From: Lichtheimia corymbifera B2541
Lineage: Eukaryota > Mucoromycota > Mucoromycetes > Mucorales > Lichtheimiaceae
Reading direction: 5' to 3'
Length of the DNA stretch: 64,000 nt
NCBI GenBank assembly: GCA_000697475.1
Contig: JNEU01000813.1
Span: 46,087-110,086, forward strand
The first letter of the stretch is position 1. Every line of letters starts with the position of its first letter. Both the position numbers and the translations under genes were made by a program. The notes under the pieces were generated by a model. That model did not search any database, was not told where the DNA came from, and saw only the letters and a program-made list of their open reading frames with translations. Shown piece after piece: positions 11,659-22,866 of this stretch.

Positions 11659-12213
11659 TCATGTGGCAGTGGCGGCTGTGGTATTCTTGACAGATCCAAA
11701 GTTGGGAGTAGACCGAGCTGTCTTGAGAGTATTCTTCACCGGTCGATAAAGAGAAAGCCGATGTTCATGGTTGCGAGGCAATGCTCCACGCAATAAGCGT
11801 CGCGTACTACCGAATGTGGAACGATATGAGCTGTTTGACCGACGTGGTGCCTGCTCTTGTTGGCCATCCTTGGGATTCAGCAAATGTTCAAATGCTGGGA
11901 ATAAAGGTTGTTGTTGCTGTTGTGGTTTCTCGCTCCAAGTCGACCCAAGCAAATAAGCGAGATCACGCGCTTCTTTAAACTGCAAACCTTCTACATTGAC
12001 ACTATTGGATGACGACGAATGAGACTCGGTGACAGGTGTGTTTGTTGCTTCAGTCGTAGTGGTGGTATCGCCCACTTGTTGCTCCTCATGAGGTGGTGTC
12101 GTGTTGTCAGAATGGGGTTCCTCGTTGTCTTGCTCGAGGCCTTTACTACGTGGGTTGACTGTTCCTTTACGTCGGCGTCGAAGAGAGCCTAGTAAACCAG
12201 CAATAAAACTCAT
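11659..12213 (-). CDS. Hypothetical disordered protein, 184 residues
   Basis: A single-exon open frame with a good start context, not recognised as any family. It opens MSFIAGLLGSLRRRRKG, a short hydrophobic helix followed by a basic patch that could anchor or target the protein. A Glu/Thr/Ser/Gln-rich disordered body follows. A more ordered middle, EGLQFKEARDLAYLLGSTW, may form a helix. The C-terminal third is basic and serine-rich (RSTFGSTRRLLRGALPRN). It is divergent from the mitochondrial B12D-like gene with only 204 bp between start codons, so the two probably share a promoter region. It is treated as a gene because of its length, start position and lack of repeats, but expression is not shown. 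Confidence 0.5.
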   Translation of the reverse strand: MSFIAGLLGSLRRRRKGTVNPRSKGLEQDNEEPHSDNTTPPHEEQQVGDTTTTTEATNTPVTESHSSSSNSVNVEGLQFKEARDLAYLLGSTWSEKPQQQQQPLFPAFEHLLNPKDGQQEQAPRRSNSSYRSTFGSTRRLLRGALPRNHEHRLSLYRPVKNTLKTARSTPNFGSVKNTTAATAT

Positions 12214-12417
12214 AATGTGTTTCGAAAAAAAAATTGAAAGAAAGGAGATTTGTGGTGTGTGAGAGATTTCGAATCCCCTCCAAATTAAGTTTAGACACTC
12301 TGCAAATCAATGTCGTTGCATGGATACCGTCTCCATTCCCCCGTCAATAAATGCACCCCATCCAATATAACACATGTTCATTGTCTCTTTTTCCTTTAAA
12401 CACATTATCGTCATATT

Positions 12418-12821
12418 ATGGCTTCTATCACTCCTGCTAAGCGCACTCTCTTCAAATTTCTAAAGGTGGACCCAGAAACCTTTCCCCTGATGGGTTTCCT
12501 CAGCATGACCACATTTGGCCTTGGTTACTGGTCTGCTCAAAAGCTGAATTGGATCAACGATGACGAAAACGTTCGTATCGCTGAAGAACCATGGGCCAAA
12601 GATACTCCTCCCAATGCTGCATACAAGTATAAATATTATGAACATGGCAACCCAAAGGGAAAGCTCATGGTAGGTTTCATTTGTCTATTAATAATATTGG
12701 CAGTAATAATAATAAGCGCTAATCACCCACACACATGCAGGATGCACCCAACGCCATGGTCGAATTTGATACGGGTATCTCGTTACCCAAGAGTCAAATT
12801 CCGAAGCAAATGTTGGCATAG
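12418..12821 (+). CDS. Small mitochondrial B12D/NDUFA4-like protein
   Basis: Two exons encode 110 residues. The layout is that of the B12D/MLRQ family (NDUFA4 and relatives), single-helix proteins attached to respiratory complexes in the inner mitochondrial membrane. A short basic N-terminus (KRTLFKFLKVDPETFPL) runs into one transmembrane helix (LMGFLSMTTFGLGYWSAQKL), then a soluble tail with EEPWAKDTPPNAAYKYKYY. The VDPETFPLMGF entry resembles the HPExxPL start of NDUFA4. The second exon, after a 69-bp intron, gives DAPNAMVEFDTGISLPKSQI. The transmembrane part is clear; the family name is moderate confidence, and another small respiratory or assembly protein is possible. Confidence 0.6.
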
Positions 12822-12898
12822 CCCAATTATAAGTCATTGTAAATAGGAAATGATTGATTAAATGAATGTTGTAAATAGCAATTGTGTAACATGTTCTT

Positions 12899-13866
12899 TC
12901 ATGCTGTTGATATGCTATGCGTGCCACTGGTGGTAGAGTCAGCTTTGGAGGGTGATGAGGATGACATGGGTCGATGACGTTTAGCATGCTGCTGCATAGG
13001 GTATAATACACAGGGATGTTGGGTGCTAGCTGTGATGGGAGGAGGTGTTATCCTGTGACGACAATCTTGCATCACAAATAAATCATCATCTGCGTCCACT
13101 TGTTCCAGTACACGTTTTCTTGATCGTGGTAATGTTGCTGCTGACGCTGAGTTGATAGTGTTCTTCATATGCAGAATGGGTCCAAGTGCCTTTGGGAGAT
13201 GTATCAAAGTATGATGCATAAGCTGTTCGCCGTATTCTTGAATTGCCTCGAGGCGGACATGAAGCTCAAAATCACATAGCTTGAGGAACTCGAGCTCAAG
13301 TTTGTTGAGTTCCAACAATGATAGACCACCCACCTATGATATATGTCAACATCCAACACCTTTTCTGCATCTTAATAATAAGGCTCTTTTTACCTTGGCG
13401 TAGCGTGCATTAGAATAAAAGGTATCAGAGGTATATTTAGTTGCGACCACAATGCTGCATGAAAAGAATGATCAGCTGGTTTGTCCTTCTTTTGACACCG
13501 TTCCCATCCACCACGTGCTGTGTGTGCTGCAGGTATGACATACTTGGTTATCAAGAGCCGATGGATGTTGAATGAGTTGATGGCAAATGCACCAGGTCCA
13601 TTACTCATACGCCGAGCAATTCTGTCAAAGTAGACAAGTATGCATAGTAATACGTCGTTGTTGAAGGGTGTGTATCGTAATATCCTTGCCATGTACATTT
13701 CAATCTTGATGCTCGGCACAGCTCGAGAATGAAATAAAGATATGGGTCCACCAGAAGGAAAGCGATGATCATTGGCATGGATGACAGATTCAAGTAATCC
13801 TGCCACCATTTTCAATAAAAGATTTGTTGGAAGACCATTGAAAATATCCATCATAGTAAATCTCAA
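12899..13866 (-). CDS. Pho80-type cyclin
   Basis: Three exons on the minus strand give a cyclin box of the Pho80/Pcl group, regulatory subunits of Pho85-type kinases that control phosphate, glycogen and polarity responses. The N-terminus (DIFNGLPTNLLLKMVAGLLE) leads to the substrate-binding-like PSIKIEMYMARILRYTPF, then VLLCILVYFDRIARR. The key cyclin helices are split by intron 1: INSFNIHRLLITNIVVATKY. After YTSDTFYSNARYAK, intron 2 is followed by VGGLSLLELNKLELEFLKL, the hallmark Pho80-family segment. The C-terminus is low complexity with a basic motif (PRSRKRVLEQ). Two start codons four codons apart fit; the upstream one is given. An unexplained 63-codon frame lies further upstream on the same strand (13981-14172) and may be 5' leader. 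Confidence 0.9.
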
Positions 13867-14692
13867 GCGGATAAAGTAGAATCAAAAGACAAAGAAAAAA
13901 AAAGAACAAGGAAATCAAGTCAAAGTTAGTGCATCCACACGCACACAAGCGGATGACTGGAGATAAAAAGTGGATGTCTACTACCCCGCTCTAGAAACGC
14001 GTGCAGTCGCTCCATGCTCTGGTTGGCTCGTTGAAAACACAGCAATGGTCCACTTGGTTGTGTCCTTGTATAACATGCGCTTGTCCATATGCCGCATTAC
14101 CTTGCCAGGCAGTTTCCACAACAACCACACAAATGCATGATCAACGACATCCAATCTCGTCATGATCAGCATAGCTGGATTTCCATAACTGACAAGGGAT
14201 AGATCGAAAAATCAATACAACCAACCAAATGCCCATCCAGTCTCCTCCCCCTCCCTATACCTCTGGGCTCTCTTTAATAAGATTAAGTGATACGGCGTTA
14301 GTGCTTCAGTGCATGGTTACACGTTGCATCCATCGGCAACGGGCCGAACTTTTGTTCCGAGTTTGAGAGATAAACATCTTTTGATCACAATATCAGCTCA
14401 TTTGATGTTGTTTATATCAAGGCAATAGTCAAACATCGAGCCGCCATTTACATGGATCATTGGCCCGATTAATCACAAAGACTCATGTTGGGATACATAA
14501 TTTAGATGCATGGCAACACATAACTTTGGTATTAAAGTCATGACCCAATGCCTCGTTCCAAGGTATAACCTTTTCAATGGATGTTTATTCGTGGAGAAAT
14601 GTTTATTGTTGTTTTCTATCTTGCTCACTAATATCGTGTGAAAGCCTTACACGTGATATGGGTCGTACGACGTTCCTGCCGATGTGCACACG
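13867..14692. other. Intergenic between divergent cyclin and cytidine deaminase genes
   Basis: No supported gene. A 63-codon minus-strand frame at 13981-14172 has no recognisable family and is probably leader of the cyclin transcript. The rest is AT-rich promoter sequence. Confidence 0.45.
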
Positions 14693-14700
14693 TATAAAAG
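14693..14700 (+). promoter_or_regulatory. TATA box of cytidine deaminase gene
   Basis: TATAAAAG lies 73 bp upstream of the ATG at 14774. It is followed by a dense C/T tract (about 14729-14768) just before the start codon, the usual core promoter layout in fungi. Confidence 0.6.
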
Positions 14701-14773
14701 AGGCAAGTTGTTCCTGAAACGCACGCTCTTTTTTTTCTTTCTCTCTTTTTCTTTCTCTTCTTTTTTTATCATC

Positions 14774-15551
<778 letters not shown>

Positions 15552-16284
15552 AGAAACTAGCTCTGATTTTGTGACAGAGGTCATGTAAAATACACGCTAT
15601 ATTAGCTTTTAGTACGGTCTATTTTCTTCACTTTCAAGCCAAATATAATAACTTTTATGCTTAATGCCATTGTGAGGGTTTCCATATAAGCGGACGTGTG
15701 AAAATCTATATATGTTTCATTGGATAGAGCTGCTGTTGGGTGTCACTATGATATTCGCATTACTCTCTGTATAAAATGTGCTGATAGCCGATGTTTTCAA
15801 TTTCGCATGCTTGTGATTCAAAGGGAAGGGCAGAGAAAGAGATAATTGAGAAGAGGGCGTATGTCTATGGTCTCGTTGTGCTGAACAAGCATGTATCAAT
15901 CAAATAAAAAACACAAAAAGGCACTCAAGATAGGCATGATGAATATAGCAAACAATGAAACGTTATGAATGACCACAAATGTGTATGTATGCGTCTAATA
16001 TATGTAAGCCACGACTTGCTCCTTAAACAATTGAATGCTTCACAAGAATATCTCTCCTGCTGATGATAATTGATAGTGGACAATGGTGTACTGCCAAAAG
16101 GTAGATGGTATTTTATGTCGCACAAGGTGGATCTTTATGAGGAAGGATACAAGGAGGTTTCATGTTGCAAAAGGGGTGATACGACACATACAAAGAGTGG
16201 AAGAAAGGGATGACAAATGGTGTTGTGAACAATGATGTTGCGTGTTGATTGATTGGTGTTTTTCTTTGTTAACAATGGATATAT
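15552..16284. other. Intergenic between convergent genes
   Basis: Holds only 3' ends of cytidine deaminase and the Mex67-like gene. Short minus-strand frames at 15717-15899 and 15925-16125 show no family features. No RNA gene or repeat seen. Confidence 0.45.
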
Positions 16285-18801
16285 CTATGCTGTTGGTCGA
16301 AAGCCCATGTTGCCAGTGTAATCGCGCACCATGAGTGAATCGGATAAGATAACGTATTGCCACCCAGCCAATTGTGCTCTAATAGACGCATCCAATGTAA
16401 ATAACTCTCCAAAGCCTGATATCACGCCTTTAATGTTTGCTTACCTTGAGCCTGCGATTGCTGGAGCCACAAGCATAGCACGATCAAAAGAATATTGCGC
16501 ACCCTTTGCACCAGTAGCTACAATAACCAATCCACTCTCAGGATCATGTCACGTTTGTCATCAAAAGTGATACATACCTTCATTGAATTCACCATGCACT
16601 GTAAGGAAAAGAATCACTGGATGGGTTTGTGATCCTTGTGTCTGCCAAGCATCCATCACAAAATTTTCAGGTCTGCTCAAACCATGGATAGTCGGTGGAA
16701 GTGTCAACATGCGCTTGATAATATTTTCATTGCCCATGGTAAGTCGTGGTACTACAATGATACATGGGTGAGCACAACATCAATCATCTCTCTTTGAAAT
16801 GTCCTTACATTGGCCCCAGCTTCCCTTTGCTGCCATACTGCTCACACCAATCGAGAATCCAGCCTGTGGATCATACAAATCAACCAGAGCTTGCCTGTTG
16901 GAATCGAAAAGCGGGAAGAATCTATCATTAACAAGGATTAGATAAGATGCCCCATATAGCCCGTTCCATATATATACATACTTTGTCAAAAAGTCCTCGG
17001 TTGCTTGTCGTGAGTTTTCACCATCATAAAAACTGCCTTGTATTTGAGGTGTGCCCATAGGTAAACCGGCTCCAGGTTGTGGTGGTGTTGATATGTTGGT
17101 GGGTGCAAATCCAGTGGAGGATGATGGGCTCATGCCTTGTTGTGGTGGTGGTGCATTTCCAACGGGTTGCATGTCGAGCATAGCAATATTTGGAAAACGT
17201 TGTAAAACCTCACTAAATACTATATCGTGAGTACTAGCTCTTCCTTGATATAACCCAATCGTACCTTTGATATCTCTCCCAGGGGTTGTTCGTTTGTATA
17301 GGATTGCCCATCAACAACAGCTCTGTCAAATTGGGTAGGTTCTTTTTTGCAAATGCATCCAGCGATCGAAATTCTGCAATGTCATTATCTTGAACAGAAA
17401 GGTTTTGGATCCGAGGGAAAATATCAGGAAGGCTCTGTATTGGCTTCAAACTCCAGAGGCCGTTTCTGGCAAATGATATGGTAATCACCTGGACACATGC
17501 AATTGAGTAAACGTCCTCCACATCCATCGCTTTGACTACTTACATTATCACCATATAAGTCATTTGCAGCTGATAGCAATTTAGAAATGACAAGGCCAAT
17601 GCCGTGCTTTGTTTGTGGTAGTTCATCCAAGCTGAGAAAACCATTTTGAGGATCCCATCGTTCTTGTAAGAATTCTTGCAGTGCGGCAGAAGCTCCACCT
17701 CCACCACCTCGTCTTGGTTGTGTGCTCCGGGGACCATTACCACCTTCATCTTCCCTCCTGATCTTTAGCTATATAACCATTATTGTTAGCAAAGAGCCGT
17801 GATATCGACATGTAAAACACTTACATCTACGCCGTAAAATTGATAGTTGTTACATCTGCAAATGCCGTTGGCTTCTTCCTCTGTGCCGACTTCGATATAC
17901 ATGGTGCCGCCAGAAGATTGATACTAATGTATATATACTCAATGAATCAATCTTTCCAAAAGAATAACAACTTTGCTCGATCCTTACGCTGCGTGCTTCC
18001 CAGGGTACTCTGACTTTACGTTGTAGGAATCCCAATAGCTTCTCATCTGTGCCTTCAGGATGGCCAGTGATCTATTATATCCATGATATGAGAAATGGAT
18101 CATTGATTGGTAGGAATAAAACAACGACTTACACTAACAACTATAGCGCCAGGTGGACTAAACGGAAATTGATGTCAATTTGGCATATTGCTTAACTTGT
18201 TGCACACCAAAGGGTTGATCACGCACACACACATGCACATAGCGTATGCGTATACAAGGTAATGATGATGTTGAATACGACAAGGAACTTACATATTGAT
18301 GGATTGACCCATTTCGATATCTTCATCCACAAACTTGCGTGTATATTGTCGTCGTCCACCGCCTCCACCTCGTCCTCTTCCTCGGTTGAAGGATTGCTGT
18401 TGTTGAGGCCTTTGGTTGTCTGATCGGAAACCACCTCTTCCTCCACCACGGCTGTTGAAATTACCACCACCATCGTTGTAACGTCGGTCGTTGTTGTAGT
18501 TGCGGTCGTCATACTGGCGATCGTTATATTGACGGCTATTATCGAATGAACGGTTTCCACCGCCACCACCGCCGCCACCACGAGGACCATTGGAACGGAA
18601 GTTGTCCGAGAATCTATCCTGATGGCCACCACCGCCACCATTCATGGGTCCCAATCGTGAGAGTACACTTGAGGAACTGCTGTTGCTACTGCCACCGCCG
18701 CCTCCTCCAAGAAAGGAATCATCAAAGTCATTGCGTTGTTGGAAACCGCCACGATTGCCGCCACGATTGCCACGAGATTGTCCACGTCCTCGCCAGCTCA
18801 T
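16285..18801 (-). CDS. MEX67: mRNA export receptor Mex67/NXF1-like, without a visible TAP-C (UBA-like) domain
   Basis: General mRNA export receptor that, with Mtr2/NXT1, carries mRNPs through nuclear pores. Eleven exons give roughly 600 residues. Residues 1-170 form an RGG/glycine-rich RNA-binding tail (SWRGRGQSRGN...). An RRM-like domain follows: PPGAIVVSITGHPEGTD, VRVPWEARSYQSSGG, CRCNNYQFYGVDLKI. Leucine-rich repeats are clear: VITISFARNGLWSLKPI, FPRIQNLSVQDNDI, LPNLTELLLMGNPI and PWERYQRSEVLQRFPNI. The NTF2-like domain runs from RQATEDFLTKFFPLFD through ALVDLYDPQAGF, LPRLTMGNENIIKRML and SFDRAMLVAPAIAG to AGWQYVILSDSLMVRDYTG. The frame then stops at FRPTA. In yeast Mex67 and human NXF1 a UBA-like TAP-C domain follows; no such sequence is visible downstream. 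Export-factor identity is strong; absence of TAP-C is an observation that could still hide an unseen exon. Confidence 0.92.
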
Positions 18802-19266
18802 TTGTATTACGATATGTTGTGGAGGTTTAGAAAGAAAGTTGCATATAAAGGAGAGGAAGCTGAAGCTACTACGCCAACACGCTCTGCATCAAACTCACCA
18901 TCCACTGATTCCCCCGACAACGACCACAAGCAGCTGCAGTCACGATGTATTTGACCTAACCAGCTTGTGCAAATCACGTGATATTCATCCGTTACCATAC
19001 CAACGAAGACTACCTATATCCATTGATGCAACCCATATACTACACTCGTTACAGTAATCCCAATTACAACTTTCATCATTAAACAATGCACAAAATTATA
19101 TTGGAAATCAAGGCAAGCGAATATTATTAGTGTCTAAGTATGTACAAGTAATGTGTAGTAATCTATCATTGAGCGAAAGGGGTGATGAAGTGATGAAGGG
19201 CGGGTGAAAATGGAATAAGACAATGGATATGAGAATATGCATGACATGATGAGATGGAAGGGAGGA
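18802..19266. other. Intergenic between two minus-strand genes
   Basis: Promoter of the Mex67-like gene and 3' end of the arrestin gene. No gene, RNA or repeat recognised. Confidence 0.45.
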
Positions 19267-20729
19267 TTAGACAACCTTGTTCTCCTCGTAGGGTGGTGGT
19301 GGAAGTTGATATACGGAATCAACCACGTTGCGTTGACGTATCATGACCCATTCTTGTCGTCCACAGTGCCGCCTCTTTTTATAGTCAAGATAGCATGGAC
19401 ATGCAAAAAAGGTGGTGGGTTTGCTTGAGTCAACGGTCTCGGCATCAAGAGCAAGATCAGAGAGTGATTCTTCATACGTGGGTAAAGTGGCAAGGTCTTC
19501 TTTGAGACGGCAATCAAGGATCGTGATGGGTGTTTCAAAGTGAATGATAACACGATCAGGACGATCAGGCACCGAGAGCTCGATTTGGATCTTGAGATAA
19601 TGACGAATATCGATTTCTTCATAACCAGTCGAGTGATTCAAACCATCTGAGCAATTGGGCAAGCTCATGATATATCGATATTGGAAAGGATTGGCAAGCA
19701 AAGGGATATGTGCATTCTTTGCATTCAGCACACGTCTCAATTGGGCCACCGGTACATCTGAACATGGCACCAAGGGATTATCTCGAAGACTGGGATCCAA
19801 CATGCTTGTCACCGTATTGAGTTTGACCTTAAAGTTGAGCATTTCTGTGCGACGAGCATTGTATTCAGGCAATCGATAGATGCGTTGTTCGGAAAGAACA
19901 ATGGAAATGGATTCGAGTGCCACGTTCTTCATATTGGGTGAAAACATAAATGAGATTGGAAATTGTGTGCCTGACGATACAATTGATTTCTCGATACAAA
20001 TGGCTGCATCGCAACAGTCGAGTCGACGTTCCACATTGATCGATGTTGTAGGCAACGAGTGATCGGATAAGGCATTTTCAGTCCATTCAATTGTACGCAA
20101 AACAAGAATCTCTCGTCGTCGTCGTAAATTGGCTTCTACCACGCCTGGACGTTGAACAGTGGCAGATACATAGTAAAACACCTTTGCCAAATCATCTTCG
20201 ATTGTCTCGGGAATACGGTTGGATACAAGGAATTCAAAGGGCCATCGATGCAACCCAGCTGGAAGTGCTGTGTGAGCAGCATCCGGTGACCACGACTGCA
20301 ATATAGCATTCTGCTCATGGATCGTCTTTTCATGGTACATTTTGGTTCCACGATGGCCAATGCCTATTATGCAATGAGGGGTTAATTGCTGTTGGCATGA
20401 CAACATGAGTGTGTGCGTTGCTATTTACCTTCAGGCCACAAAGAATGACATCGTCCCACAAATTTAACCATAACCGAAGAAGCCGACATGGGTTTGGATG
20501 TCACCAAGACAACCTCGCCTCGCAACACCTGCGTGGTAGGCGTACCGGGATATCCTCTTAGATATACAATTGGCTCGGCAAGCTCGATTGTCAATTTGTT
20601 ATGCCCTGATAGGAATGGGACGCTAACAGGCATTGGGAGGAATGATGATGGATTGTAGAAAGAAAAGGATGCGGAATAAAAAAGTCTGACAGCCGATGTA
20701 GTAGAAAAAGGATTTTTTTCATTGGGCAC
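19267..20729 (-). CDS. Arrestin-domain trafficking adaptor (ART/alpha-arrestin)
   Basis: Alpha-arrestins recruit Rsp5/Nedd4-family ubiquitin ligases to plasma-membrane cargo and so drive endocytosis. Two exons. The N-terminal arrestin lobe is in exon 1 (KLTIELAEPIVYLRGYPG, then VLRGEVVLVTSKPMSASSV and KFVGRCHSLWPEG) and the start of exon 2 (HRWPFEFLVSNRIPETIE). The C-terminal lobe runs from QFPISFMFSPNMKNVAL through EEIDIRHYLKIQIELSVPD to RVIIHFETPITILDC. Two PY-type motifs are visible after it: LPTYEESL about 45 codons after the last strand, and PPPYEE at the very C-terminus (PPPPYEENKVV). These are the expected Rsp5 docking sites. The order arrestin-N, arrestin-C, PY tail is complete, so the protein should be functional. 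Cargo cannot be inferred. Confidence 0.9.
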
Positions 20730-20808
20730 GAGCGTGGAAAGGTCTCGCCCGCGGTGTCGGTCTGTGCTACACTGGGGGGTATAGTGTGTATGTGTGGTGT
20801 GTGTTTGG

Positions 20809-20815
20809 ATTTATA
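20809..20815 (-). promoter_or_regulatory. TATA box of the arrestin gene
   Basis: Minus strand reads TATAAAT 80 bp upstream of the ATG at 20729. Confidence 0.45.
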
Positions 20816-21681
20816 GCATACATCCGATGGGGGGGGGGGGTTTTAAACAATTGGGATTGTGTGCATGGACCTAAAGAATCTTGTCACATGGTGCTGCCCT
20901 TTATCTTCCCTAATGGATACATGTCGCCATCCAACGGAATCATCGGATATGCAAATACCACCACAACCACCCTTTCACATCAACCAACACATCAGCCCAC
21001 GTTTGAAAAAGAACATGCACGTTAGGTTTCTCGCCTCTTGAATTCTTTTTCAAGGTTTACAAAGCAATGTTTCACGCCGACCTTGACCATAAACACACGT
21101 GCCCCGCAAAAAAAACTGCCCCTGGGTTCCCTTCAGATCCCTTTTTACGCCACGTTGGGCAACCGTGGGTATTTGTTCTTTTATGCATGTAATAAAAAAT
21201 GACAGCAAATGGGACGCTTTATAGATGTATCAAACCATCTTTTCAAGTAGGGTTGCTATGACTATAGCTACTACAGCTGCTACTCCACGATGATAAAACG
21301 CATATAACATCAACCGTTCACCCGTCTTTTCCGATCTCACTCCACTCGTTCGCTGAGCTCAAGCTAACATTTCCCGATCCACGACTATTTACTATTCTGG
21401 TCTTTTTGGTAAGCATCCACCATTCACCAGCATCAACCACGCCTTCCTTGTGTTCCCATCATCAGATCGCTGGACAATCCCCCAAGCACGAGCGTACAAT
21501 CCATGACCCATCATTGTAGCACACACACACATACAAAGCATCCGATCTGCACCACATGATATAAGAACATTGGGTCTCTTTTTGCTGGTAAATCGTTATT
21601 CCTTGTTACAAATGGGTGAAATAGGGCTCTAGACACTCGTCTCATCTTGGGTGGGTATGACGCCAGTCTTCATCATCGTCC
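20816..21681. other. Intergenic with a 12-base poly-G run
   Basis: No gene recognised. An uninterrupted run of 12 G lies at 20829-20840, just behind the arrestin TATA box. CA-rich sequence lies at about 21521-21535. Short plus-strand frames overlap MOZART1 antisense and are not supported. Confidence 0.45.
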
Positions 21682-22000
21682 TTAGCGTAGGCGTGCTTGT
21701 TGTTGTCGAAGCTCCTTGATCACGTTCTATATTGCTTTGTATATCAACCTTCCATCCTTTTCTATCATCACCCTATTGTGTTACTCACCGCTAAGGCTTC
21801 TGGATTGACGCCTCGTTCGCACATTGAAACACACAGTGCCATTGTGTCGCGATCAAGCCCCGTGTTGAGCATCGTCGCCATTTCAAGCAGAACTTTTTTT
21901 TATCCATGTCAGTATACATTGGGTCATCTCATCTAGCTACAATGGAATAATACTTGCTATCAAGCGTCTCCTTGACGTTACTAGATTTGGATGTGTCCAT
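21682..22000 (-). CDS. MZT1: Mitotic-spindle organizing protein 1 (MOZART1)
   Basis: A 63-residue protein in three tiny exons (22000-21958, 21892-21789, 21726-21682). MOZART1 binds the N-termini of gamma-tubulin complex proteins and is needed to place and activate gamma-tubulin complexes at spindle poles and other nucleation sites. The joined sequence carries the whole family core: VKETLDILLEMATMLNTGLD, then RDTMALCVSMCERGVNPEAL, then ANVIKELRQQQARLR. Length and lack of extra domains are exactly as in other MOZART1 proteins. The first intron fits only as a GC-AG intron (donor GCAAGT), giving an Ile codon across the junction; a GT donor at the next position breaks the frame. The second intron is normal GT..AG. 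Identity is strong despite the size because three exons independently match the family. Confidence 0.92.
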
Positions 22001-22380
22001 AGTATATGCGTGTATATGTTGTATTATAGAGCGCGATAAAGGAATAAATTGAAAGAGAAAAGAGTTGTTTATTGGATATGTGCATCATGTATACTACCCA
22101 CTCAGCCTAGGTCTTTTGTCATAAATGGGTCCTGTACTAGATACTTGCTTTTTAATCTAATGATCCTCTTGCAATAATAAACCGACTCGTTTAGCATCAT
22201 CCACAAAGAAAAAGAATGTGCCAAAGTCGAGCAAAAGGTTATCATTGTGGAAAAACAAAGAAAAAAGATGCAGCGTGCTGTGTACTACTCTCTTTATGGA
22301 AAATTGTCTGGTGTAGGATGATTCTGATGACTGAATAATAATGATACATGGCCCGTGCCCTCTTTTGACCTTTCAATCGC

Positions 22381-22866
22381 TCAATGCAGCATAATAGTAT
22401 TCACGTAGACGTCGTTTATTCTCATTTGCAACTGGGGATCCTCTATCCTTTCTAGCTTAGTATTACTGTCTCCTCCGTACTTTTTTATGTAGCCGGGAAT
22501 ACGTTCTTCTTTGACGACTTGATAATGATGATGATCATAGCCATTGCAGTAATAAATGAGCTCTGGATTGAAACGAGTTGTAATGGGCGACTTCCAGCAG
22601 TTGCACTCTTGAAATTACCGCAATGATTTCGTGTTACAGTGGTCAATGTATCCATTATCCAGCATGGTAACTGCGCCACAGTTTTCGATCATGATCATGA
22701 ACGTTGTCCAAGAGTAAGGGTCGTCTCCTTCTCTTTCAAAAGCGCCCTCGATAATGTCTTCGTATGAGGTAGTTTGAAAGGTGGTCACATGATAGCGTAT
22801 AATAATGCATATGGTGGTGTCTAGGAACACGATGATGCCCCTCCTCCTTATGAGCCACCGCAACAA
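22381..22866 (-). pseudogene. Possible broken gene: 162-codon minus-strand frame with one in-frame TAA
   Basis: One minus-strand frame stays open for 162 codons except for a single TAA at 22617-22615. Upstream part includes SYEDIIEGAFEREGDDPYSW and NCGAVTMLDNGYIDHC. Downstream part includes CNCWKSPITTRFNPELIYY, CNGYDHHHYQVVKEERIPGY and IKKYGGDSNTKLERIED. Both halves look protein-like (Tyr, Gly, Cys, charged residues evenly spread) but I recognise no family. The upstream end overlaps the first exons of the MATH-USP gene on the opposite strand, so at most part of it can be real. It could be a decayed host or transposon gene, or chance. Low confidence. Confidence 0.25.
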
